Shown piece by piece: positions 1-6,486 of a stretch of DNA of 9,044 bases (position 1 is its first letter; each line of letters opens with the position of its first letter). This stretch comes from Candidatus Saccharimonadota bacterium. GTDB lineage: Bacteria; Patescibacteriota; Saccharimonadia; Saccharimonadales; UBA7683. A program made the translations under genes and the position numbers. The notes beneath the pieces are model-generated. The model made no database searches, was not told the origin of the DNA, and worked only from the letters and a program-made list of their open reading frames with translations. The DNA is taken from the NCBI GenBank assembly GCA_020427905.1, contig JAGQNU010000005.1, positions 1 to 9,044 of the forward strand, in the 5' to 3' direction.

Positions 1-2
1 TC

Positions 3-248
3 ACAGAAACTGAAGTAGAAGGTCAACACGCCCTCCAGCTAACCTACACCATCACCGACAACGGCAACCTAGACCTCAACCCAGAAGAGGGAAGCATTGA
101 AGATCCAGTAGGCCTGGCTACTACAGCCAACAACCTCGCCTCCACCGGCCACAACACCACTACCTACCTCACCATAGCCACTATCCTTACCACCCTTGGC
201 ACAATAACTACTGTCATCATGAAAAGAAGCAGAAAGCTACGTGTCTAA
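3..248 (+). CDS. C-terminal fragment of a sortase-anchored surface protein (5' end outside window)
   Basis: The open frame enters from the left edge and gives 81 residues before TAA. Residues 13-39 (LTYTITDNGNLDLNPEEG followed by SIEDP) resemble the end of choice-of-anchor U type domains, which typically read 'TDGGPLDxDG...G.I.DP'; this match is from memory and is moderate. Residues 45-49 are LASTG, followed by a Thr-rich hydrophobic helix at about 53-73 and a basic tail (KRSRKLR). That order is a cell-wall sorting signal, so the protein should be exported, cleaved at the Thr-Gly bond and anchored by a sortase. Asn codons here are almost all AAC. The stop overlaps the GTG start of the next gene by 8 bp, indicating one operon with translational coupling. 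It differs from the three downstream genes in its pre-anchor domain but shares the anchor type. Confidence 0.85.
   Translation, partial: TETEVEGQHALQLTYTITDNGNLDLNPEEGSIEDPVGLATTANNLASTGHNTTTYLTIATILTTLGTITTVIMKRSRKLRV
135..149 (+). other. LAxTG sorting motif (LASTG) of the first, partial surface protein
   Basis: The five codons encode LASTG. They are followed by a hydrophobic stretch and the basic tail KRSRKLR, which is the tripartite layout of a sortase substrate. The second position is Ala rather than the common Pro. Confidence 0.75.
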
Positions 249-1731
249 ACTAAAACACCTCCTCATCTCTCTCGTAGCTTCAGCTAGTCTATTCATTATC
301 TTCTCTGGCTCTACCCAAGCTGCCTCCTTCACTGTAGCTGATGGCAACGATGAAAACACCGATAACTCTTCTTGTTCCCTCACTGAAGCTATAACTAACA
401 TAAACGCCCAATCCACCGACGAACCAGATTGTGTACCCACAGGAGCCTATGGCACTGATGACACCATAAACCTACCAGCTGGGATTATCACTTTGACCGG
501 AGAACTGGATCCAATCTTAGAATCTGTAACCATAGCTGGAGAAGGTATAGGGCAATCCGTTATTGATGGAGATGATGGAACATACCCAGGAGTTACAGTA
601 GGAGGTTCTGGCACAGAATCGGTTGCACTAATTGAAATGACCATCCAAAATGTCGATGGCACAGCAGTTTTAGTTAGAGATGCTAATCTTTTGATAGACC
701 AGCTAGAGGTCTATGGTAGTTCTGACCAAATAGGTTCCAACACGGGCATCGAGTATGGTATTAGGCATTCAAATGACAATGGCAATTCACTGGGTGTAGA
801 TATTGGCAATACGTATGTTCACCACCTTACTACATCTGAAGACGAGCTGGCAGGCTTCTTTTTTGAAAATCAGGATGTCAATGGTTCACATACGGAAATT
901 AACCTGGATAATGTAACTGTTGATAACATGGATTCTGACACCTCTTTAACAACCCACGGCATACTCTTTTCAGGCTTCGAAGGGCTTGAACAAACTATGG
1001 ATGTTTCAGCGTCGAATGTAACCATCAGCAATATTAGTGGGAGCCAACTTGTAAACGGTTTAGCTGCAGTAGTGGTGGCTGCCACTGGCGATTCAGTGAT
1101 GAACCTAGACGTGCGTAATATGACAATAACTGGTATTGCTGGCTCAACAAGTATATATGCTGACTCATCAGCCTTTTCTATAGGTGGTGCAGCACTGAAT
1201 AATAGCCTTACCGCAGCCGTAACAGTAAACGCAAGTAACCTATTGTTAGCACAAAACACGATAGATAATACACCAGCCAACTGTCTCGTAACAGACATGA
1301 CACCTCTAGTAATGGGCACCGGAACCCCAGAACTTTCTCTCACAAGCAATGGCGGCAACCTCTCCGATGATACCACTTGCTCTAGCTACTTCACCCAGCC
1401 GACAGATCAGAATAATGTTACTAATCTTGCTTTAACCCTGGGTACTCTCGGAGATTACGGTGGCTCCGTACCGACGATTCCGCTGCTCGAAGGTTCGCCT
1501 GCTATTGATGCTGGTGTGACAGTTGCAGGCCTCGCTTCAGACGCTCGTGGTGTCTCACGACCACTTGGTCTCGCATACGATTCTGGTGCCTACGAGTCTC
1601 CATTTACAAAAACAGTCGAAGGTACCGAGACCCTGGCAAGCACCGGACAAAACATCAAGCTAGTTAGTTTCTTTGCAGCATTACTACTAGCACTGGGCCT
1701 CATGCTACAGCTGCGGAGACACTATGTTTAA
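241..1731 (+). CDS. CSLREA-type beta-helix surface protein with LASTG anchor (paralogue 1)
   Basis: The 496-residue protein is predicted to be secreted and wall-anchored, probably an adhesin or surface-layer component. Residues 1-27 form a signal peptide (KLKH, hydrophobic core, STQA cleavage site). CSLTEAI at 45-51 is a variant of the CSLREA N-terminal domain, with Thr replacing Arg. The middle (about 100-345) is rich in beta-helix-like units such as NVTVDNM (224-230), NVTISNI (259-265) and NMTITGI (293-299), spaced about 34-35 residues. Residues 398-452 (LGDYGG, PLLEGSPAIDAG, DSGAYES) match choice-of-anchor Q. LASTG lies at 465-469, a membrane helix at about 474-490, and the tail is LRRHYV. 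Cys pairs 45/64 and 348/380 are shared with both paralogues. The GTG start is chosen because it aligns with the paralogues' ATG in the same MxKLKHL context and overlaps the upstream stop by 8 bp; its upstream SD (AGAAAG) is weak. The ligand is unknown. Confidence 0.9.
   Translation: MSKLKHLLISLVASASLFIIFSGSTQAASFTVADGNDENTDNSSCSLTEAITNINAQSTDEPDCVPTGAYGTDDTINLPAGIITLTGELDPILESVTIAGEGIGQSVIDGDDGTYPGVTVGGSGTESVALIEMTIQNVDGTAVLVRDANLLIDQLEVYGSSDQIGSNTGIEYGIRHSNDNGNSLGVDIGNTYVHHLTTSEDELAGFFFENQDVNGSHTEINLDNVTVDNMDSDTSLTTHGILFSGFEGLEQTMDVSASNVTISNISGSQLVNGLAAVVVAATGDSVMNLDVRNMTITGIAGSTSIYADSSAFSIGGAALNNSLTAAVTVNASNLLLAQNTIDNTPANCLVTDMTPLVMGTGTPELSLTSNGGNLSDDTTCSSYFTQPTDQNNVTNLALTLGTLGDYGGSVPTIPLLEGSPAIDAGVTVAGLASDARGVSRPLGLAYDSGAYESPFTKTVEGTETLASTGQNIKLVSFFAALLLALGLMLQLRRHYV
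1351..1599 (+). repeat. 3' conserved module, copy 1 (choice-of-anchor Q-coding)
   Basis: This 249-bp block runs from GGCGGCAACC to the YES codons. It aligns without gaps to 2870-3118 and 4380-4628 and encodes GGNLSDD through SGAYES. Sequence upstream of it diverges sharply among the three genes. Confidence 0.85.
1633..1647 (+). other. LAxTG sorting motif (LASTG) of paralogue 1
   Basis: Residues 465-469 are LASTG, immediately before the C-terminal hydrophobic helix and the LRR basic tail. Confidence 0.75.
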
Positions 1732-1807
1732 GCTGAAACATCTCATATTCTCACTTGTGGCTTCTGCTGGAATTCTCGTAGTTTTTAGCTCCTCAGCTCA
1801 TGCCGCT
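1711..1807 (+). repeat. Junction direct repeat, copy 1 (tail codons + SD + start + signal peptide)
   Basis: This copy aligns without gaps to 3230-3326 at an offset of 1519 bp. Over the first 84 bases from the ATG I count about 9 mismatches by eye, mostly synonymous or conservative. It covers the Arg-Arg tail codons, the SD, the 8-bp overlap and the signal peptide. Confidence 0.85.
1715..1718 (+). promoter_or_regulatory. Shine-Dalgarno GGAG embedded in Arg-Arg codons of the previous gene
   Basis: GGAG lies 5 nt before the ATG at 1724. It is formed by the codons CGG AGA, which encode the Arg-Arg pair of the upstream protein's cytoplasmic tail. The ATG then overlaps the upstream Val-stop codons, so one short stretch serves as protein tail, ribosome site and start. 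Confidence 0.8.
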
Positions 1808-3250
1808 TCAGTTACCGTTAATTCTACCGACGACACCGCCACCCAAGATGATGGTGATTGTACTCTGAGAGAAGCTATCAATAACGTCAATGAAGGCTCT
1901 GATACCACAGATGGCGGCGGAGGTGGTGACTGCGTAGCTGGCGATGGCGGTAATGACACGGTTATACTACCGGCTGGAACAATAACTCTAGCGAGTGACT
2001 TGCCTGATCTCACCACCTCAATTGCTATCCACGGACAAGGTATGGACGCTACCACTATTGACGGGGATGGACAATGGCGTGTTTTTGAATATGAACAGTC
2101 AACCAACGACGATACCATAGTAATTCATGGATTGGGTGTAACTGATTTTGTGAATTATGCCATCGAAATTGCAAACGCAAGCGTTGATATTCAGCAAGTC
2201 GACATTAACTTGTCAAATAGTTTCGTCGGCGATGATTTTGGTGGAATAGTTCTGCGAAATAACTATACTGGAGCAAATGAAGTAACCACTCGAGATATTC
2301 GTGTGCATGGCCTTGATTCTAGCGATATCGATGGGTCGTTCACCGGCTTTGCGGTAGCTGGAGGTAATTCGGCCGGAACTGGCAGTACGAATGCCGTAAT
2401 TGATAATATTACAGTTGATGATTTAACGGTCTCTGATGTAGATGCAAACTCGGTAAACGTGTTTATTATATCCAACGGTGCGTATGGCCCAACTGGAGGG
2501 CGCCATACCATGAACGCACAAGTATCCAATATTACAATTTCAGACATAGAATCGGTAAGTTTTGTAGCTGCGTTTGGCGCATCTACCATATCTGCAGGTG
2601 GTGCAAGCACATTAAATCTTGGTGCGCGCAACGTAACAATTTCGAATATCCGTGGTGGAGAGACCATCTATGGTGCTAGTTCAGGGCTTGCGGTTGGTGG
2701 CGGTACAATTGGCGCTGGTGCTACTGCGACAACAACTGTAGTCACGTCAAACGTTTTGGTTAGCAATGTTCTTAATACAAGTTCCAGCGCGCCTGCGAAT
2801 TGTTCAGTTGTTGATTTAAGCGCGCTCTTTGGAGGCACGGGTACAGTTACAAATACCTTCTCCTCCTCCGGCGGCAACCTCTCCGATGACACCTCCTGCT
2901 CTAGTTACTTCACTCAACCCACAGACCAAAACAACATAACCAGCCTAGCTTCAACTCTCGGTACTTTGGGAGACTACGGTGGCTACGTACCGACCATTCC
3001 TCTCCTTGAAGGATCACCAGCCATTGATGCTGGTGTGACCGTAGCTGGCCTCACTACTGATGCCCGAGGTATATCTCGTCCTCTAGGCAATGCCTACGAC
3101 TCAGGAGCCTACGAGTCACCATTCACGAAAACCGTTGAAAGCACTGAGAGCCTAGCAAATACTGGTCAGAGCGTCCAACCCCTCGGTGTATTCACGTCAA
3201 TTCTTTTCTCACTTGGTCTGATGCTCCAGCTACGGAGACAAAATGTTTAA
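1724..3250 (+). CDS. CSLREA-domain beta-helix surface protein with LANTG anchor (paralogue 2)
   Basis: The 508-residue protein has the same architecture as its neighbours. The signal peptide is residues 1-27 (SSAHA cleavage site). CTLREAI at 46-52 is a near-canonical CSLREA motif, followed by a five-Gly run and DC at 64-70. An 'ILPAGTITL' strand and 'GQGMDATTIDGDG' lie at about 81-116, typical of the first coils of such beta-helices. The middle carries units NITVDDL (228-234), NITISDI (269-275), NVTISNI (303-309) and NVLVSNV (343-349). The choice-of-anchor Q-like domain is at 412-464, LANTG at 477-481, the membrane helix at about 484-501, and the tail is LRRQNV. Cys pairs are 46/70 and 360/392. 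The ATG has a good GGAG and overlaps the upstream stop by 8 bp, so translation is probably coupled. The start region is nearly identical to paralogue 3, while the middle is very different. Role in surface binding is inferred. Confidence 0.92.
   Translation: MFKLKHLIFSLVASAGILVVFSSSAHAASVTVNSTDDTATQDDGDCTLREAINNVNEGSDTTDGGGGGDCVAGDGGNDTVILPAGTITLASDLPDLTTSIAIHGQGMDATTIDGDGQWRVFEYEQSTNDDTIVIHGLGVTDFVNYAIEIANASVDIQQVDINLSNSFVGDDFGGIVLRNNYTGANEVTTRDIRVHGLDSSDIDGSFTGFAVAGGNSAGTGSTNAVIDNITVDDLTVSDVDANSVNVFIISNGAYGPTGGRHTMNAQVSNITISDIESVSFVAAFGASTISAGGASTLNLGARNVTISNIRGGETIYGASSGLAVGGGTIGAGATATTTVVTSNVLVSNVLNTSSSAPANCSVVDLSALFGGTGTVTNTFSSSGGNLSDDTSCSSYFTQPTDQNNITSLASTLGTLGDYGGYVPTIPLLEGSPAIDAGVTVAGLTTDARGISRPLGNAYDSGAYESPFTKTVESTESLANTGQSVQPLGVFTSILFSLGLMLQLRRQNV
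2870..3118 (+). repeat. 3' conserved module, copy 2 (choice-of-anchor Q-coding)
   Basis: The second 249-bp copy is offset 1519 bp from copy 1. In its second half it differs from both other copies at sites where those two agree (for example GI and GN in place of GV and GL). Confidence 0.85.
3152..3166 (+). other. LAxTG sorting motif (LANTG) of paralogue 2
   Basis: Residues 477-481 are LANTG, followed by a hydrophobic helix and the LRRQNV tail. Confidence 0.75.
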
Positions 3251-3326
3251 GCTGAAACATCTCATACTCTCACTTGTAGCTTCAGCGGGTATACTTGTAG
3301 TTTCTAGCTCCTCAGCTCATGCTGCT
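3230..3326 (+). repeat. Junction direct repeat, copy 2
   Basis: Partner of the repeat at 1711-1807, covering the junction between paralogues 2 and 3. The matching junction at about 228-325 is a more diverged third copy, with a GTG start and the same KLKHL start peptide. Confidence 0.85.
3234..3237 (+). promoter_or_regulatory. Shine-Dalgarno GGAG embedded in Arg-Arg codons of the previous gene
   Basis: GGAG is formed by CGG AGA (Arg-Arg in the tail of paralogue 2) and sits 5 nt before the ATG at 3243. Position and spacing are identical to the site at 1715-1718. Confidence 0.8.
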
Positions 3327-4760
3327 ACTATCAATGTTAATACGCTTGATGACACAGACATACAGGATGATGGCGCCTGTTCACTTCGTGAAGCAATCAA
3401 TAATATCAATGCAGGCTCCGATACAACTGACGGTGGAGGTGGAGGAGATTGTCCAGCAGGTGATGGAGTTGATGACACCGTAGTTCTACCGTCTGGAACC
3501 ATGACACTAAATCTACACCTACCCGAGATAACTGAATCAATAGCCATAACAGGTCAGGGGATGGGCACTACTATAATCGATGGGGATGGGGCTTACGGTG
3601 CACTATCTGTTAACGGGTCCAGTACGCCTATTGACAGTTTTACTGTAGCTGACCTTACGATTACCGGCTATCAAGCGGCGGGCATCAGCGTCTTTGGTAC
3701 AGATACGGTAGTTAATATTAGTAGGGTGGAGATTGATGGTAATAACATGATCGCTAGCGGCTCGTTCCCGATTCTCGCTGGGATTGTATGCAGCGGTAGT
3801 GGGGAGTTAAATATCAACAGTGTTTACGTGCATGACATATCATCTACAACTGACGGCTCTGGTGTATTAGCTATTGGTATTGCAGGCCAGCAAAATTCTG
3901 TTACAGATGTATCCATAGCAAACAGCACAATAAGCAACTTGTCAGCAGCGGCGGGCACAGGTAGCACACAAGGCATTGCTTTCCAGATGGGTGTGCTCGA
4001 TGGCAGTAGTACACCCGCAACGATAACAGCCGAGCTTGCAAACAACACAATAACCGATTTAAGCTCTGCCAATTCTGGTGCTCAAGCCGTAGGTGCCTTT
4101 GGGTTTGTAGAGGATGGTGATTCAAATCTCAACATTGTTTCGACAAATAACACTTTTTCTCACCTGCATGGCACATCAGAGACTATAGATAGCTCAGGGA
4201 TCTTATTCATAGCAGCATCCACAAATGAAGAAGATACGTTCAATGTTAGCTATCAGTCGGTTAATACAGTCTACGCTGATAGCACCAGTGATGGAACTGT
4301 CAATAATACCTGTATGACCGTTGACGGCAACCCATTTATTAGTGGGAGTGGTACAAATACTTTCACATTATCCTCCCTCGGCGGCAACCTCACCGATGAC
4401 AACACTTGCTCTAGTTATTTCACAGAACCCACTGACCAAAACAATGTTACCAACCTAGCTTCAACTCTTGGTGCCCTCGGAGACTACGGTGGCTATGTGC
4501 CAACAATTCCGCTGCTCGAAGGTTCACCAGCCATTGATGCCGGAGTGACCGTTGCTGGTCTTACTTCAGACGCTCGTGGCGTCTCCCGTCCTCTTGGCCT
4601 CGCCTACGATTCAGGCGCCTACGAAAGCCCCTACACTCAAGCCGAGGACACAGAAGGGGCAAGTCTAGCGGAGACAGGAGGTCCAGTGGGCCTATTGATT
4701 GTGCTCGGGACTGTGCTAGTCGGAAGCTCTCTGGTGCTACAAAAACTAAGATCGACTTGA
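3243..4760 (+). CDS. CSLREA-domain beta-helix surface protein with LAETG anchor (paralogue 3, last of array)
   Basis: The 505-residue protein has a signal peptide at 1-27 (SSAHA cleavage site), canonical CSLREAI at 46-52, a five-Gly run plus DC at 64-70, and the early coils 'VLPSGTMTL' and 'GQGMGTTIIDGDG'. The middle contains units such as NSTISNL (227-233), NNTITDL (267-273) and NNTFSHL (302-308), spaced about 34-40 residues. A choice-of-anchor Q-like domain occupies about 408-461, with LAETG at 475-479 and a membrane helix at about 482-499. Cys pairs 46/70 and 357/389 match the paralogues; Cys183 is extra. The C-terminal tail (KLRST) and membrane helix are unlike the two upstream copies, contain no GGAG, and end in TGA with no overlapping gene. 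This copy therefore terminates the array. Function as a wall-anchored adhesin or surface protein is inferred from architecture. Confidence 0.92.
   Translation: MFKLKHLILSLVASAGILVVSSSSAHAATINVNTLDDTDIQDDGACSLREAINNINAGSDTTDGGGGGDCPAGDGVDDTVVLPSGTMTLNLHLPEITESIAITGQGMGTTIIDGDGAYGALSVNGSSTPIDSFTVADLTITGYQAAGISVFGTDTVVNISRVEIDGNNMIASGSFPILAGIVCSGSGELNINSVYVHDISSTTDGSGVLAIGIAGQQNSVTDVSIANSTISNLSAAAGTGSTQGIAFQMGVLDGSSTPATITAELANNTITDLSSANSGAQAVGAFGFVEDGDSNLNIVSTNNTFSHLHGTSETIDSSGILFIAASTNEEDTFNVSYQSVNTVYADSTSDGTVNNTCMTVDGNPFISGSGTNTFTLSSLGGNLTDDNTCSSYFTEPTDQNNVTNLASTLGALGDYGGYVPTIPLLEGSPAIDAGVTVAGLTSDARGVSRPLGLAYDSGAYESPYTQAEDTEGASLAETGGPVGLLIVLGTVLVGSSLVLQKLRST
4380..4628 (+). repeat. 3' conserved module, copy 3 (choice-of-anchor Q-coding)
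   Basis: The third 249-bp copy is offset 1510 bp from copy 2. It resembles copy 2 early (CTAGCTTCAACTCT) and copy 1 later (an exact 20-base match at 4506-4525 with 1477-1496), giving it a mosaic look. Confidence 0.85.
4665..4679 (+). other. LAxTG sorting motif (LAETG) of paralogue 3
   Basis: Residues 475-479 are LAETG, followed by GG, a hydrophobic helix and KLRST. LAETG is the closest of the four to experimentally known class E sortase signals. Confidence 0.75.
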
Positions 4761-4774
4761 AACTTCGCATAGTA

Positions 4775-4803
4775 TTGACAATTTAACATAAGCATGATAA
4801 AGT
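4775..4803 (+). promoter_or_regulatory. Promoter-like sequence in the convergent spacer: TTGACA, 17 nt, TAAAGT with TG extension
   Basis: A perfect -35 TTGACA (4775-4780) is followed 17 nt later by TAAAGT (4798-4803), preceded by TG at 4795-4796. Transcription would start near 4810 and run rightward into two hairpins and then antisense to the permease 3' end. No coding gene follows on this strand, so it is either a promoter for a small or antisense RNA or a chance match. Confidence 0.4.
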
Positions 4804-4813
4804 GATATATTGA

Positions 4814-4828
4814 GGGGTCTGTGACTCC
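4814..4828. other. Small hairpin in the convergent spacer
   Basis: GGGGTC pairs with GACTCC (one G-T wobble) around a TGT loop. No U-tract follows on either strand, so it is not a clear terminator. It would lie at the 5' end of a transcript starting near 4810. Confidence 0.35.
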
Positions 4829-4835
4829 GCACCAA

Positions 4836-4854
4836 AACACCTTCTCTGGGTGTT
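4836..4854. terminator. Possible bidirectional terminator hairpin between convergent units
   Basis: AACACC and GGTGTT form a perfect 6-bp stem with a 7-nt loop. On the minus strand the right arm runs into TTTT; on the plus strand it is followed by ACTTTA. It sits just after the permease stop (minus) and 76 bp after the array's last stop (plus). The stem is short and the T-runs weak, so confidence is modest. The rest of the 97-bp spacer (4761-4857) holds no gene. Confidence 0.45.
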
Positions 4855-4857
4855 ACT

Positions 4858-6486
4858 TTAATCTGTAATAACGTCTCGGCGCCTAAACAACATAATGCCG
4901 GTGATACATAGCCCGACTGCTATACCGGAGAGAATCACGAGTGGCTTCATAACTATATCTGCCGCTGGGGCAGCAGGAGTATGGCTAAAAGGCGAGAGAT
5001 TCATCAGCCATTGGGGGAGTTCTAGCAATGGACCCAGCTGATAAATGACGAGACACGCGGTTAAGAACAGCCAGGAGAGGGCCGTAAACCGTCTTGGAAT
5101 TAACCCAAAGATAACGAGACTAACACCAACAACAACTGCGATCGCTGGCATGTGTACCAGGATTGAGAGGCCAAGCTCTGTCGTATGCTTCAAAACATTG
5201 CCATCAATCAGGCCATAGGTTGCACCTGCCACGATGCCGCTGGCACACAAGATGGCGCCACCGGCAATAAGTGTAAAAATCGTTTGGGTGGTCAACCAAG
5301 ACGCCTTACTGAGCTGAGTGGAGAGCATGACCTCAAGGCGACCTGATGTCTCCTCATTCTTCATGCGCACAAGCGTTTGCAGTGCGTAGGCGGCAACTGT
5401 GAGCCCAACAATAGTAAACATGGCACTGAACATGATGTTAGTAACATCTCCGCCACCACCGAGTGAGGCGAGTAGCTCCTGCATCTCAGGGTTACTGCTA
5501 ATAAGGTCAGCAAAGTCGTCAGCTACTGCTCCAAGTGTCGCGCCGGTTGCAGCAAGCGCTATCATCCATCCAATAAATGAACCGCGGTTTAATCGCCAGA
5601 TCACACCAAAACGTCGTAGTAGGCGAGGCTGAGCTTTGGCGCGTCCAAGTCGCGGCATAAAGATGCTTGAGCCAACATCTCTCCGAGCTAGTAGTGCATA
5701 GGCGAGCGCTATGAGCACGAGTGAGCACCCAAAGAGTAACCACAGTACCCACCACCTCTCTGCTGCAAACGGTTCAGCATTAGTAACCCATCCGAGTGGA
5801 CTGAGCCATGATATCCAGCTTGTGGTTGCACTCAGCCGATCTGGATTCACGCTCCCAAATGCATCACCAACGCCTTTGACGATAAAGAAGAATCCAAACA
5901 ACAGACTGGCGGAGCCGTTGGCTGTTCTGGTCGACTCAAATAGTTGGGAGGTGATAGCGGCAACCCCAGCAAACACCAACCCAAGGAGCCCGAGACCAGC
6001 ACTATACAGTAGCGCACCAGACGTCTCATACCCAATAGCCGCGTAGCTGAGGAATATAGCGCCAGTCAGTACGATATTTACAACAGCTGCCAGGATGAGT
6101 GCAGAGGTGAGGCTTGCTTGGCGTCCCACCTCCATGGACCCAAATACCTCGCTGCGGCCGGACTCTTCATTCTGCCTGGTGTGGCGGGTAATTAAGAACA
6201 CATTTATAAGTACGACAAATAGCGAGGTTAACATGAACGTCTCAATAATACTGATCTCACCAATGCTTGGGCCGGTTATTGCCCCGCCGATTAAACGTGT
6301 AACGGCGCTTGGTGCAGTCGCAGTCGCGTAGGCAATGCGCTTTGGCACAGTGTCGTAGGTGCTCATGAGTGTTGAGGTTGTGAGGATGGTCATGGCAAAT
6401 GCAGCAACTATCCAAACAGGGAGTTTAACGCGATCAATACGCAGCGACAGCTTCAGTAATTTTTTTGTTCCAACGAGAGCCTTCAT
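4858..6486 (-). CDS. ABC-2 type exporter permease with two duplicated halves
   Basis: The 542-residue polytopic membrane protein is about twice the size of a simple ABC-2 permease. The two halves repeat each other. RQNEESGRSEV at 104-114 matches RMKNEETSGRLEV at 374-386, LSPLGW at 228-233 matches LSPFSH at 497-502, and LARRDV at 266-271 matches FRRRDV at 534-539. Each half carries about six hydrophobic segments. This is the layout of COG3559-like permeases annotated as polyketide or drug exporters, which pair with a separate ATPase. Its ATG overlaps the ATPase stop in ATGA, so the two are co-translated and should form one complex in the cytoplasmic membrane. The substrate cannot be told from sequence; lipid, peptide or drug export are all possible. 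The start MKALVGTKKLLKLSLR is the first Met in frame and fits the family N-terminus (amphipathic, then helix 1 at about 22-40). Confidence 0.9.
   Translation of the reverse strand: MKALVGTKKLLKLSLRIDRVKLPVWIVAAFAMTILTTSTLMSTYDTVPKRIAYATATAPSAVTRLIGGAITGPSIGEISIIETFMLTSLFVVLINVFLITRHTRQNEESGRSEVFGSMEVGRQASLTSALILAAVVNIVLTGAIFLSYAAIGYETSGALLYSAGLGLLGLVFAGVAAITSQLFESTRTANGSASLLFGFFFIVKGVGDAFGSVNPDRLSATTSWISWLSPLGWVTNAEPFAAERWWVLWLLFGCSLVLIALAYALLARRDVGSSIFMPRLGRAKAQPRLLRRFGVIWRLNRGSFIGWMIALAATGATLGAVADDFADLISSNPEMQELLASLGGGGDVTNIMFSAMFTIVGLTVAAYALQTLVRMKNEETSGRLEVMLSTQLSKASWLTTQTIFTLIAGGAILCASGIVAGATYGLIDGNVLKHTTELGLSILVHMPAIAVVVGVSLVIFGLIPRRFTALSWLFLTACLVIYQLGPLLELPQWLMNLSPFSHTPAAPAADIVMKPLVILSGIAVGLCITGIMLFRRRDVITD

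Noticed and set aside
870..1376. Long minus-strand open frame opposite paralogue 1
   Set aside because: It mirrors the codon pattern of the real plus-strand gene, has no SD or recognisable motif, and the plus-strand frame is validated by its paralogues.
1911..1935. GGN-rich tract coding five glycines, also at about 3430-3454, considered as a slippage (phase-variation) repeat
   Set aside because: The codons are mixed (GGC, GGA, GGT), so the tract is not a pure simple repeat, and both copies keep the same length and frame.
241..4760. Tandem repeats considered as a CRISPR array or an insertion sequence
   Set aside because: The repeats are long, coding and spaced about 1.5 kb apart. There are no short spacers, transposase or terminal inverted repeats.
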